The position numbers and the translations under genes were made by a program. A stretch of DNA of 64,000 nt from Hymenobacter sp. 15J16-1T3B (GTDB lineage: Bacteria > Bacteroidota > Bacteroidia > Cytophagales > Hymenobacteraceae): contig NZ_JAJFAV010000007.1 of the NCBI RefSeq assembly GCF_020711235.1, positions 124,001 to 188,000 on the forward strand, in the 5' to 3' direction. The notes under the pieces are model-generated. The model worked only from the letters and a program-made list of their open reading frames with translations. It had not been told where the DNA came from and made no database searches. Positions within the stretch are counted from its first letter, which is position 1. Every line of letters starts with the position of its first letter. Below, in pieces: positions 16,608-23,624 of the stretch.

Positions 16608-18410
16608 TTACTTCTGCAGCGTGTACTTCCAGTGAAAGGTCAGCGTGTTGAGGAGGTTGCCCTGGTAAGTACCCGAGATGCCCACCAGCCGGGCATTCAC
16701 CGCGTCGTCGAGGCCGGCCTCGAAAAAGGTCCCACCCCCCATGCGGCCGCCCTCGCACAGCCTGCCGTGGTTGGTTTCCAGCAGCAGGCCTTCCACTTGG
16801 TCCCACTCGTAGCCGCGGGCATTGACGATGTACTCGCCCATGGCCAGATCCAGCTTCGCCTGCTGGCTGCCCGCCACGCCGTAGGTGCGCTCCACGTTGT
16901 CGGCGTACGTCAGCTTCAGGCCACAGATGAACGAGTGCCCGTCGCCCCAGCAGATAACCACTTTGCGCAGGCCGCCGGGTTGTATGTCGAAGGCGGTGCC
17001 GCCCGGGCGGACGCCGAAGGGGCCCACGGCCACGTTCACCGGCAGGGCCGCTGGCTTGGTCGGCTTGGAGGGGTCCATGTAGGGCCAGAGGTAGGCCGGG
17101 GCCAGCAGCGCATCCAGCTCGGCATTGAACTGGGCCCGCACCTGCGCCTGACGAGCCAGCCGGGCGGCGGTGATGTTAGCCTGGCTGTTCGGGTCGCCGG
17201 CTACGTCGGGTCTGTAGCTGTAGGTGGTATTGCCGCGGTCCATGCGCCAGCCGTCGTACTCGTCCACCACCCAGTCTTTGCGGTAAAACTCGGTGACGGT
17301 AATGTTGCCCGAGTCGAAGTCGCGCGAAGACTCACTGCTGCCCTGCTTGATGTGGCTCAGGCGCCACTCCAGGGCCCGCTGGCGACTGTGCGCTACCCCG
17401 GCCACGTACTCCTCGATTTCCTCCCGCAGAAAGCCCAATTCCTCGGCTTTGCCGGCGGCCTTGTGCTCCGCGGTCTTGTCCGGAAACAGCGTCTCGTAGC
17501 CCTGCACCAGTTCGGCGCGCAGCGTCAGCACCAGCGTGCCCCAGGCGGCCAGCAGCGGCAACACGGTCACGCCTTCCCGGTCGCGCAGGAAGTCGTACTC
17601 GTCGCCCGTGGCCTCCGAAATGGCGGCAATGAGGCGTGTGCCCTTCACGTCGACCTCGGTGGTATTCAGGAACTGCTTGGTTTTTTTGCGGATGCCGGCC
17701 AAGTGCCCGTGCAGCTTGAGCATGTTTTCCTGCAGCAGCAGCTGCTTCATGCGCTGCTCCACGTACTGGGTCATCTGGTTCCAGAAGTCCTGGTCGTGCC
17801 CATCGGGCCAGAACACGCCCAGGGCCGCCTTGGCCCCGCCCCCGATGGTGGGAATCAGGCCGGTGACGCCCAGCACCAGGTCGCGGAGCTGGTCGCTGTG
17901 CTTGTGGAAGGTGCGCACCTCGTTGGAGAGGTAGTCGGCCGAAACCGGCACCACGCGAAACAGTTGATGGTCGCGGGCCGAAACCGGGGCCAGGTCGCCC
18001 TGCCTGATAGTGTCCTGGCCGTGGGTGGCGCCGGTCACTTCCAGCACGCGGCCGCGGGCGTGCACCGGGCGCAGGTAGTAGTACCCGTCGCCGGCGTACA
18101 TGAAGCGAAACCGCTGGTTGGGCGACACCTGGTCGCCGCTATCCTGCATGTGCCACTGAATCAGGTTGGCCCCGGTATCGGGTGAGACGCCCGCAATGGC
18201 CCAGTACAGGTTGTCGTAGGGCAGGTACACGTGGTACTCGCCGGTGCCCTTCTTTTTGAGCTGAAACTGCTGGGCGGGGTTGTTCGTGTAGGGTTCTTGC
18301 TGCTGAATGGTGTTGCCCGGATGCTTTTGGTGGTGGGTAGGGGCCAGCGGCAGGTTGCTGTGCTTGGGAATAATGACGAAGGAACGGTCACCAGGGACAA
18401 TTAAAGCCAT
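16608..18410 (-). CDS. Putative pore-forming toxin: ricin-type lectin + Cry domain-I-like + jacalin-like lectin
   Basis: 600 residues from ATG 18410 (MALIVPGDRS), no signal peptide. Residues ~35-155 look like a ricin-B beta-trefoil (NPAQQFQL, NQRFRFMYAGDGYYYLRP, GRVLEVTGA). Residues ~160-445 are helical and resemble domain I of Bacillus Cry delta-endotoxins: LIPTIGGGAKAALGVFWP followed by FWNQMTQYVEQRMKQLL, and VLPLLAAWGTLVLTLRAEL (282-300), which corresponds to the conserved central-helix block. Residues ~460-595 resemble a jacalin fold (GPFG, GLKLTYAD, GEYIVNARGY, LLLETNHGR, LVGISGTY). Cry domain I inserts into membranes and the lectins would bind glycans; toxicity is inferred. It stands alone between rarA and sppA with no immunity or secretion partner visible. 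Confidence 0.8.
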   Translation of the reverse strand: MALIVPGDRSFVIIPKHSNLPLAPTHHQKHPGNTIQQQEPYTNNPAQQFQLKKKGTGEYHVYLPYDNLYWAIAGVSPDTGANLIQWHMQDSGDQVSPNQRFRFMYAGDGYYYLRPVHARGRVLEVTGATHGQDTIRQGDLAPVSARDHQLFRVVPVSADYLSNEVRTFHKHSDQLRDLVLGVTGLIPTIGGGAKAALGVFWPDGHDQDFWNQMTQYVEQRMKQLLLQENMLKLHGHLAGIRKKTKQFLNTTEVDVKGTRLIAAISEATGDEYDFLRDREGVTVLPLLAAWGTLVLTLRAELVQGYETLFPDKTAEHKAAGKAEELGFLREEIEEYVAGVAHSRQRALEWRLSHIKQGSSESSRDFDSGNITVTEFYRKDWVVDEYDGWRMDRGNTTYSYRPDVAGDPNSQANITAARLARQAQVRAQFNAELDALLAPAYLWPYMDPSKPTKPAALPVNVAVGPFGVRPGGTAFDIQPGGLRKVVICWGDGHSFICGLKLTYADNVERTYGVAGSQQAKLDLAMGEYIVNARGYEWDQVEGLLLETNHGRLCEGGRMGGGTFFEAGLDDAVNARLVGISGTYQGNLLNTLTFHWKYTLQK

Positions 18411-18735
18411 GCGTTGGGGCGGAATGAAGCGTAGAAGTTCCCAGCAAGCTAAACAAAAGCAAATCGTATCTGGCAAATGCCATAAAGTAATTCGGGCGCT
18501 TCGGCGTCTTCCGCAGTACCAACCCCGGGTGGGCGGCCGGTACCGGCAGGCGGCACGGCATTCACGCCGCCGAATGGCCCGGTTGTCGATTAAGCCCGAC
18601 TACCCGCTGCGTGCCTCCCGTACTTTGAGCATCGGCGAGGCCGAAGCCAGCCCCACCGCAGTTCGCCAAACCCAGGTGCCCCGCCAAACCCGCCTACCTT
18701 TGTTTCTCTACCGCTGATTCTCTTTTCCCTCAACA
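18411..18735. other. Divergent intergenic region between toxin-like gene and sppA
   Basis: No gene in these 325 bases. The part next to the toxin-like gene is A/T-richer (18411-18500) and includes a minus-strand TACGATTTG, one base longer than the TAnnTTTG spacing. A hairpin GGCGGCAC-GGCATTC-ACGCCGCC lies near 18549-18572, and the sppA -7 element at 18695-18702. Confidence 0.5.
18695..18702 (+). promoter_or_regulatory. -7 element TACCTTTG for sppA
   Basis: Perfect TAnnTTTG match, 34 bases upstream of the sppA start codon. Confidence 0.65.
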
Positions 18736-20502
18736 ATGCTGCAATTCCTCAAGTACGTGCTGGCCACCATCGTGGGGCTGGTGCTGTTTTCCCTGGTCGG
18801 CTTTGTGCTCTTCATCGGCATCGTGGCGGCCATTGGCTCCTCCTCCGACGAGGTGACGGTGGCCAGCAACTCGGTGCTGGAGATTAAGCTCAACAAGCCG
18901 TTGACCGAACGCAAGCAGGAGGCCGAATTCACGCCCTTCGGCATGGGCAACTCCTCCATCGGCCTGAACACGCTCAAGGAAGCCATCAAGCGCGCCAAAA
19001 CCGACGACGACATCAAGGGCATTCTGCTCGATCTGGACGTGGTGTCGGGCGGGCTGGCCTCGCTGGAAGAAGTGCGCGACGCGCTGCTGGACTTCAAGAA
19101 GTCGGGCAAGTTCATCGTGGCCTACCACGAAACCGGCTCCGAAAAGGGCTACTACCTCTCCTCCGTGGCCGACGAAGTGTACCTGCACCCGCAGGGCCTG
19201 CTGGAGTTCAACGGCCTGAGCTCGGAGGCGTTCTTCTACAAGCGCCTGTTCGACAAGCTCGGCGTGGAGCCCTTCATCTTCCGCGTGGGCTCGTTCAAAA
19301 GCGCCGTGGAGCCCTACTTCCGCGAAAATTTCTCCGACTCGGCCCGCTACCAGACGGTGTCGTTCCTGAACTCCATCAACAACCACTCGGTGGCCCAGAT
19401 TGCCGCCGCGCGTAAGCTGCCGGTGGCCCGCCTCAAGACGGTGCAGGATTCCATGCTGGTGCACAACGCCCAGGATGCCAAGCGCTACGGGCTCGTCACC
19501 AAGCTCGGCTACTACGACGAGGTGCTCGATTACCTACGCGGCAAGCTGAAGCTGGACAAAGACAAGAAGCCCAGCCTGGTGAGCCTCTCGACCTACGAAA
19601 AGGCCGACAAGGACGACGACAAGGTGTCGGGCAACAAGATTGCCGTGGTGTACGCCGAGGGCGACATCGTGGGCGGCAAGGGCGGCGAGGAAAGCATCGG
19701 CGGCACCAAGTTCGCCGAAACCATCCGCAAGGCCCGCGAAGACAAGAACGTGAAGGCCATCGTGCTGCGCATCAACTCGCCCGGCGGCTCGGCCCTGGCC
19801 TCTGACGTGATTTACCGCGAGGTAATGCTGGCCAAGAAGGTAAAGCCGGTCATTGCCTCGATGTCGGACGTGGCGGCTTCCGGCGGCTACTACATTGCCA
19901 TGGGCTGCGACACCATCGTGGCGCACCCCAACACGATTACCGGCTCCATCGGCGTGTTCGGCGTGCTGCCCAACCTCGGCCCGCTGCTCTCCGATAAGCT
20001 CGGCATCACCGTCGACCGCGTGACCACCGGCAAGTTCTCGGACATTCCGACCGTAACGCGCCGCCTCACGCCCTTCGAGCAGCAAAGCCTGCAGCGCGAA
20101 GTGGAGCGCACCTACGCCGACTTCACCTCCAAAGCCGCCATCGGCCGCCACATGCCGGTGGAGCGCCTGCGCCGCCTGGCCTCGGGCCGGGTGTGGTCGG
20201 GCACCGAAGCCAAGGACCGCGGCCTCGTGGACGTGCTCGGCTCCTTCGACGACGCGGTGGCCATTGCCGCCCGCCGCGCCGGCCTCGACAAGAACGACTA
20301 CCGCCTGCAGGCCCTGCCCCGCCGCAAATCGGCCATCGAGAGCTTCGTGAACATGATTACGGGCGGCAACTCCGAGGAAGCCGAGGCCAAGGCCCTGCAA
20401 AGCAAGCTCGGCCCCCTGTACCCGGTGTTCCAGCAGTACCGCACCGTTACGCAGATGCAGGGCGTGCAGGCCCGCCTGCCCTACGAGCTGACGATTCAGT
20501 AA
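18736..20502 (+). CDS. sppA: Signal peptide peptidase SppA, 67K type
   Basis: 588 residues, the size of the long two-domain SppA. One N-terminal membrane anchor (about 7-32) tethers it to the inner membrane, where it degrades cleaved signal peptides. The Ser-Lys dyad is visible: K188 (VGSFKSAVEP) in the first repeat and S382 (DVAASGGYYIA) in the second, matching K209/S409 of the E. coli enzyme. INSPGGSALASD supplies the oxyanion-hole glycines. A TAnnTTTG promoter and a terminator hairpin suggest a single-gene unit. Confidence 0.97.
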   Translation: MLQFLKYVLATIVGLVLFSLVGFVLFIGIVAAIGSSSDEVTVASNSVLEIKLNKPLTERKQEAEFTPFGMGNSSIGLNTLKEAIKRAKTDDDIKGILLDLDVVSGGLASLEEVRDALLDFKKSGKFIVAYHETGSEKGYYLSSVADEVYLHPQGLLEFNGLSSEAFFYKRLFDKLGVEPFIFRVGSFKSAVEPYFRENFSDSARYQTVSFLNSINNHSVAQIAAARKLPVARLKTVQDSMLVHNAQDAKRYGLVTKLGYYDEVLDYLRGKLKLDKDKKPSLVSLSTYEKADKDDDKVSGNKIAVVYAEGDIVGGKGGEESIGGTKFAETIRKAREDKNVKAIVLRINSPGGSALASDVIYREVMLAKKVKPVIASMSDVAASGGYYIAMGCDTIVAHPNTITGSIGVFGVLPNLGPLLSDKLGITVDRVTTGKFSDIPTVTRRLTPFEQQSLQREVERTYADFTSKAAIGRHMPVERLRRLASGRVWSGTEAKDRGLVDVLGSFDDAVAIAARRAGLDKNDYRLQALPRRKSAIESFVNMITGGNSEEAEAKALQSKLGPLYPVFQQYRTVTQMQGVQARLPYELTIQ

Positions 20503-20526
20503 CCGCGCGGTTTTCCGGCCGAACGA

Positions 20527-20567
20527 AGCGGCGCCACGACCCGGGGGTTGTGGCGCCGCTATGTTTA
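20527..20567 (+). terminator. Hairpin after sppA, overlapping a possible next promoter
   Basis: Perfect 11-bp stem AGCGGCGCCAC / GTGGCGCCGCT (20527-20537, 20550-20560). The downstream TATGTTTA (20560-20567) doubles as a -7-like element for the next gene. Confidence 0.6.
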
Positions 20568-20591
20568 GGCGGACCTACGCCCCTGCCGTTT

Positions 20592-20993
20592 ATGCCCCGA
20601 GTACTCCGCCTGATGTTGTGGGCTGACTTAGCCGGCAGCTTCACCATGCAGATCTGCCAGCTGCTGGGCCTGGTGGGCGGCTGGGGCCTGGCGGGCCTGC
20701 TGAGCCTGGGTCTGTTGCTGGTCCCGACGCTGCTGGGCGTGGGCCTGTACGAGCTGATCCGCCCCGCTACCCTCCGCCCCGGCCCGGTGCAAACGGTTCT
20801 GCTCCGGGCCAGCCTGCTGGCGGGCTTGTTTGTGCTCGGGTTGTGGGCCTGGGCCGCCGCGGAGTCGGCGCCCAGCTGGGCCGCCATCCGGGCCGATTTC
20901 AAGCGGGAATTCACGCCTTTTCTGCCCGCCGCGCTGGTAGAGGCCCTGCTGATACCCGTGTTCGACCAGCGGCTAGGCCGCCGGACCGACTAG
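20592..20993 (+). CDS. Small integral membrane protein, unknown
   Basis: 133 residues from ATG 20592 (MPRVLRLMLWAD). Hydrophobic segments at about 15-30, 31-53 and 70-91, followed by an amphipathic C-terminal third (FKREFTPFLPAALVEALLIPV). No motif recognised; the short hydrophobic architecture and lack of charged residues in the helices are compatible with a DUF-type membrane protein. Alternative in-frame starts further upstream overlap sppA and are not credible. Confidence 0.65.
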   Translation: MPRVLRLMLWADLAGSFTMQICQLLGLVGGWGLAGLLSLGLLLVPTLLGVGLYELIRPATLRPGPVQTVLLRASLLAGLFVLGLWAWAAAESAPSWAAIRADFKREFTPFLPAALVEALLIPVFDQRLGRRTD

Positions 20994-21032
20994 CCGGCGG
21001 CCTAGCCGCAGCCGTGGTCCGCCGTTTCGTTC

Positions 21033-21040
21033 TACTTTTA
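21033..21040 (+). promoter_or_regulatory. -7-like element TACTTTTA upstream of purine nucleoside phosphorylase
   Basis: One base off TAnnTTTG, 35 bases before the start codon. Confidence 0.4.
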
Positions 21041-21043
21041 CCG

Positions 21044-21074
21044 CGCCGCCGACACCAGTCGGCGGCGTTTGTTT
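21044..21074 (+). terminator. Terminator-shaped hairpin directly before the phosphorylase start
   Basis: Perfect 10-bp stem CGCCGCCGAC / GTCGGCGGCG, loop ACCA, then TTTGTTT and immediately the ATG at 21075. It may end the 20592-20993 transcript, or act as a leader attenuator. Confidence 0.6.
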
Positions 21075-21920
21075 ATGCACCTCTCCGCCGCCCAGCAAAT
21101 GGCGCAGCTCCGCGAAGCCGCCGCCTACATCCAAGCCCAAACCGCCCATTACCAGCCCGACTTCGGCATCATCCTCGGCACCGGCCTCGGCGCCCTGGCC
21201 CGCGAAGTGCAGGTCGAACACACGCTCAGCTACGCCGACATTCCGCACTTCCCCGTTTCGACGGTGGAAAGCCACGCCGGGCGGCTGCTGCTGGGCACGC
21301 TGGGCGGACGTCGGGTGGCCGTGCTGCAGGGCCGTTTTCACTACTACGAGGGCTATTCCATGCCCGAGGTGGTATTTCCGGTGCGGGTACTCAAGCTGCT
21401 CGGCATCCGGCAGCTGCTGGTCAGCAACGCCGCCGGCGGCCTGCACCCCGACTTTGCCATCAGCGACCTGATGCTCATCGAGGACCACATCAACCTGCAG
21501 CCAACCAACCCGCTGGTGGGCCCGAACCTGGACGAGCTGGGCCCGCGCTTCCCCGATATGTTCGAGCCTTACAGCCACCAGCTGCTGGCCCAGGCCGAAG
21601 CGGCCGCCCGCGAGCTGGGCTTCGGCGGGCGGGTGCGCCGCGGGGTGTACGCCTCCCTGCCCGGCCCCATGCTCGAAACCCCGGCCGAGTACCGCTACCT
21701 GCACCGCATCGGGGCCGACGCGGTGGGCATGAGCACGGTGCCCGAGGTCATTGCCGCCCGCCACATGGAGCTGCCGGTGCTGGCCGTGTCGGTCATTACC
21801 GACCTGGCCGCCCCGCAGCACCTGAAACCAGTCAACATCCAGCACATCCTGGCCGCCGCCGCCGACGCCGAGCCCCGCCTGACGGCCCTGCTCCGGCACG
21901 TGGTGGAGCAGCAGGCGTAG
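21075..21920 (+). CDS. punA: Purine nucleoside phosphorylase (trimeric, PunA type)
   Basis: 281 residues from ATG 21075 (MHLSAAQQMAQ). Cleaves inosine or guanosine with phosphate in purine salvage. Recognisable blocks: GTGLGALA (phosphate loop), ESHAGRLLLG, GRFHYYEGY, VSNAAGGLHPDF, MLIEDHIN, YASLPGPMLETPAEYR (substrate contact E), VGMSTVPEV and the late VITDLA. Length is that of the ~31 kDa trimeric class. A TTG two codons upstream is possible but less likely. Transcription is convergent with the lipoprotein gene at 22002 and they share a strong terminator. Confidence 0.96.
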   Translation: MHLSAAQQMAQLREAAAYIQAQTAHYQPDFGIILGTGLGALAREVQVEHTLSYADIPHFPVSTVESHAGRLLLGTLGGRRVAVLQGRFHYYEGYSMPEVVFPVRVLKLLGIRQLLVSNAAGGLHPDFAISDLMLIEDHINLQPTNPLVGPNLDELGPRFPDMFEPYSHQLLAQAEAAARELGFGGRVRRGVYASLPGPMLETPAEYRYLHRIGADAVGMSTVPEVIAARHMELPVLAVSVITDLAAPQHLKPVNIQHILAAAADAEPRLTALLRHVVEQQA

Positions 21921-21936
21921 GCCGCGGCCCTGCCCC

Positions 21937-21985
21937 AAACGAACCGCCCCGGCGCTGCGGGCTGCAGCGCCGGGGCGGTTCGTTT
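21937..21985. terminator. Bidirectional terminator
   Basis: Perfect 22-bp stem (21937-21958 with 21964-21985), five-base loop, ending CGTTTTGTT on the plus strand and CGTTTGG on the minus strand, between two convergent genes. Confidence 0.92.
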
Positions 21986-22001
21986 TGTTCAGACCGGTTT
22001 G

Positions 22002-22412
22002 CTACTTGGCGGTGTACACGTCCTCGTGCAGTTCGCCGGCGCGCTCTTCCCAGCTCAGGCGCAGCGTGGCGTTGTCGACCTGCTGGATGGCGTAGTCGTG
22101 GGCGTCGCCCTTGTGGTCGACGATGTGCAGGGTGTTGGGGTTGTTGACCTGCCACTGGCCTTGCTCGGCCGAGGCATCCTTGAGGTAGGTCAGGTGGTAG
22201 CTGCCGCCGCTCACGAAGTGCCAGTCGTAGCGGTCCTTCACGGCCGTGTCGCGGGCGGTCAGCACGCCGTTGAGGCGGGTTTCGTTGAGGCGCCACTCGT
22301 GGGCCAGCAGCAGTTGCTGGTCGACGTTCTTGGGGCTGGGGTTGTCTTTTTTGCAGGCGCCAAATACGGCTGCCGACGCCAGGGCGCCGAGGACAAAACG
22401 GGAACGAATCAT
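22002..22412 (-). CDS. Lipocalin-sized lipoprotein, unknown
   Basis: 136 residues from ATG 22412. N-terminal lipoprotein signal MIRSRFVLGALASAAVFGAC followed by KKD. The rest is short beta-rich sequence (WRLNETRL, RYDWHFVSGGSYHLTYL, WQVNNPNTLHIVDH, ATLRLSWEE), the pattern of the lipocalin-like or DUF5004-type lipoproteins common in Bacteroidota, which probably sit on the outer membrane. The assignment to a specific family is not certain. It is preceded by a gap holding a possible small gene. Confidence 0.8.
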   Translation of the reverse strand: MIRSRFVLGALASAAVFGACKKDNPSPKNVDQQLLLAHEWRLNETRLNGVLTARDTAVKDRYDWHFVSGGSYHLTYLKDASAEQGQWQVNNPNTLHIVDHKGDAHDYAIQQVDNATLRLSWEERAGELHEDVYTAK

Positions 22413-22719
22413 TACGAGAGAAATAAACGGTGGTATGGGCATGATGCCGGCCGGGCCGCGGCGGTTGCAAGCCCAGCCGCTGGCCAGTCATACCTACTCA
22501 TTCTCAAGCACAATCATTTCGCGGCTTCAGGGGCCGCACACGCCGCTGGGCCGGCTTGCGCTAAAAGTCGCTGGCGTCCTGGCCTTTTTTCGGGGCCATG
22601 GCCTCCATCAGCATGGTGGTGAGCGTGTAGGCCCCGCGAGCAGCCACCAAAGCAGATAAAAATGAGCGGGTGCGGAGCCGGTAGGCCGGGCACATTCCCC
22701 GCAAAGTCACAACGTCCGG
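22413..22719. other. Gap between lipoprotein and DUF4249 genes
   Basis: Apart from the possible 44-codon gene at 22561-22695, the 307 bases show an interrupted inverted repeat around 22455-22490 (GCCGCGGCGG...CCAGCCGCTGG) and nothing else recognisable. Confidence 0.4.
22561..22695 (-). CDS. Possible small protein, 44 residues
   Basis: ATG at 22695, TAG at 22561. The downstream two-thirds (TTMLMEAMAPKKGQ and after) uses almost only G/C-ending codons apart from two AAA, as real genes here do, whereas the first third does not. It could be a genuine small protein, a start inside this frame, or the 3' remnant of a lost gene. No function suggested. Confidence 0.3.
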   Translation of the reverse strand: MCPAYRLRTRSFLSALVAARGAYTLTTMLMEAMAPKKGQDASDF

Positions 22720-23613
22720 TCAGCGGACAATAATCTGGCGGCGCTGGTAATTCAGGATGGTAAACACGCCGATGCCGCCCTGCACCGTGCTCTGCACCGC
22801 GGCGGGCTGGCCGAAGGGGTTGCCGTTGGCCGATTGCGCGTCGTCGACGGACTGCAGGAAGCGGTAGTAGGGCCGGTCGAGGTGGTAGAGCGTGACGAAG
22901 AGCGTGTCGTCGGGCTCGAACTCGTAGCTGGTGCCCAGGGTGATGAGCTGCCCGTCGAGCAGCCGGTCCTCGGGGTTGTAGTCGACCTCGCGCGCCCCGG
23001 AAATGCTGTCCCGGTGAATCTGAAAGCGGTAATAGTCGCCCACGCCGGGCGGGTCCTGAAACTTGACGGTCACCAGGGCCCGCCGCTCGTCGGCGGGCCG
23101 GTCGTTGAACTTCCACTCCACCGTGTCGAAGGGCACGGTGGCGGGCATGGTGGCCGCGCCCGTCACCACGCGGCCCTTGGTGTCCTTCACCGACAGCTGC
23201 CAGGTGTCGCCGGGCCGGATGCGCAGCACGCGCAGGCCGCGGTGGGTGTAGAACTTGCGGGTGGTGAAGTTGCGGCCCGGCCGGAACACCAGCGTTTCGA
23301 CGCGGCCCGTGGGGCTGGTCAGCGTCACGGTCACGTCGTTGAGCACGGTGGCAGTGGGCGCGCTCAGGTAGGGCACCGTTTCCGTCACGGTCAGCTCCGG
23401 CACCTTGCCGTCTTCGAGGTAGCACTCCACCACCAGCTGGGCCGGCTCGGCGGGTAGGTCCACGTCCACGTCTTTCTGCAGGCCGCAGCCGGTCGTGAGC
23501 AGCAGGGCCGCCAGCAGCCCCGCGCCGCCGAGCAGGCGCCGCGGGGCCCGGCCGCGCAGCCACGCACCGCGGGTCAGCGTCAGCCAAATCCAGGGCAGTT
23601 GTCGAATCTGCAT
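22720..23613 (-). CDS. DUF4249-family outer-membrane lipoprotein, partner of TonB receptor
   Basis: 297 residues from ATG 23613, 11 bases after the receptor stop codon, so the two are cotranscribed. A basic N-terminus is followed by a hydrophobic stretch ending LLTTGC, a lipobox. The body has the DUF4249 layout: an N-terminal extracellular-type beta domain (VVECYLEDG, VLNDVTVTLTSPTGR, YTHRGLRVLRIRPGDTWQLSV), YYRFQIHRD, and a C-terminal FTILNYQRRQIIV. DUF4249 proteins regularly sit beside CarboxypepD_reg TonB receptors in Bacteroidota and are thought to help capture a ligand; the substrate is unknown. Confidence 0.88.
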   Translation of the reverse strand: MQIRQLPWIWLTLTRGAWLRGRAPRRLLGGAGLLAALLLTTGCGLQKDVDVDLPAEPAQLVVECYLEDGKVPELTVTETVPYLSAPTATVLNDVTVTLTSPTGRVETLVFRPGRNFTTRKFYTHRGLRVLRIRPGDTWQLSVKDTKGRVVTGAATMPATVPFDTVEWKFNDRPADERRALVTVKFQDPPGVGDYYRFQIHRDSISGAREVDYNPEDRLLDGQLITLGTSYEFEPDDTLFVTLYHLDRPYYRFLQSVDDAQSANGNPFGQPAAVQSTVQGGIGVFTILNYQRRQIIVR

Positions 23614-23624
23614 CGTTGCGGGGC

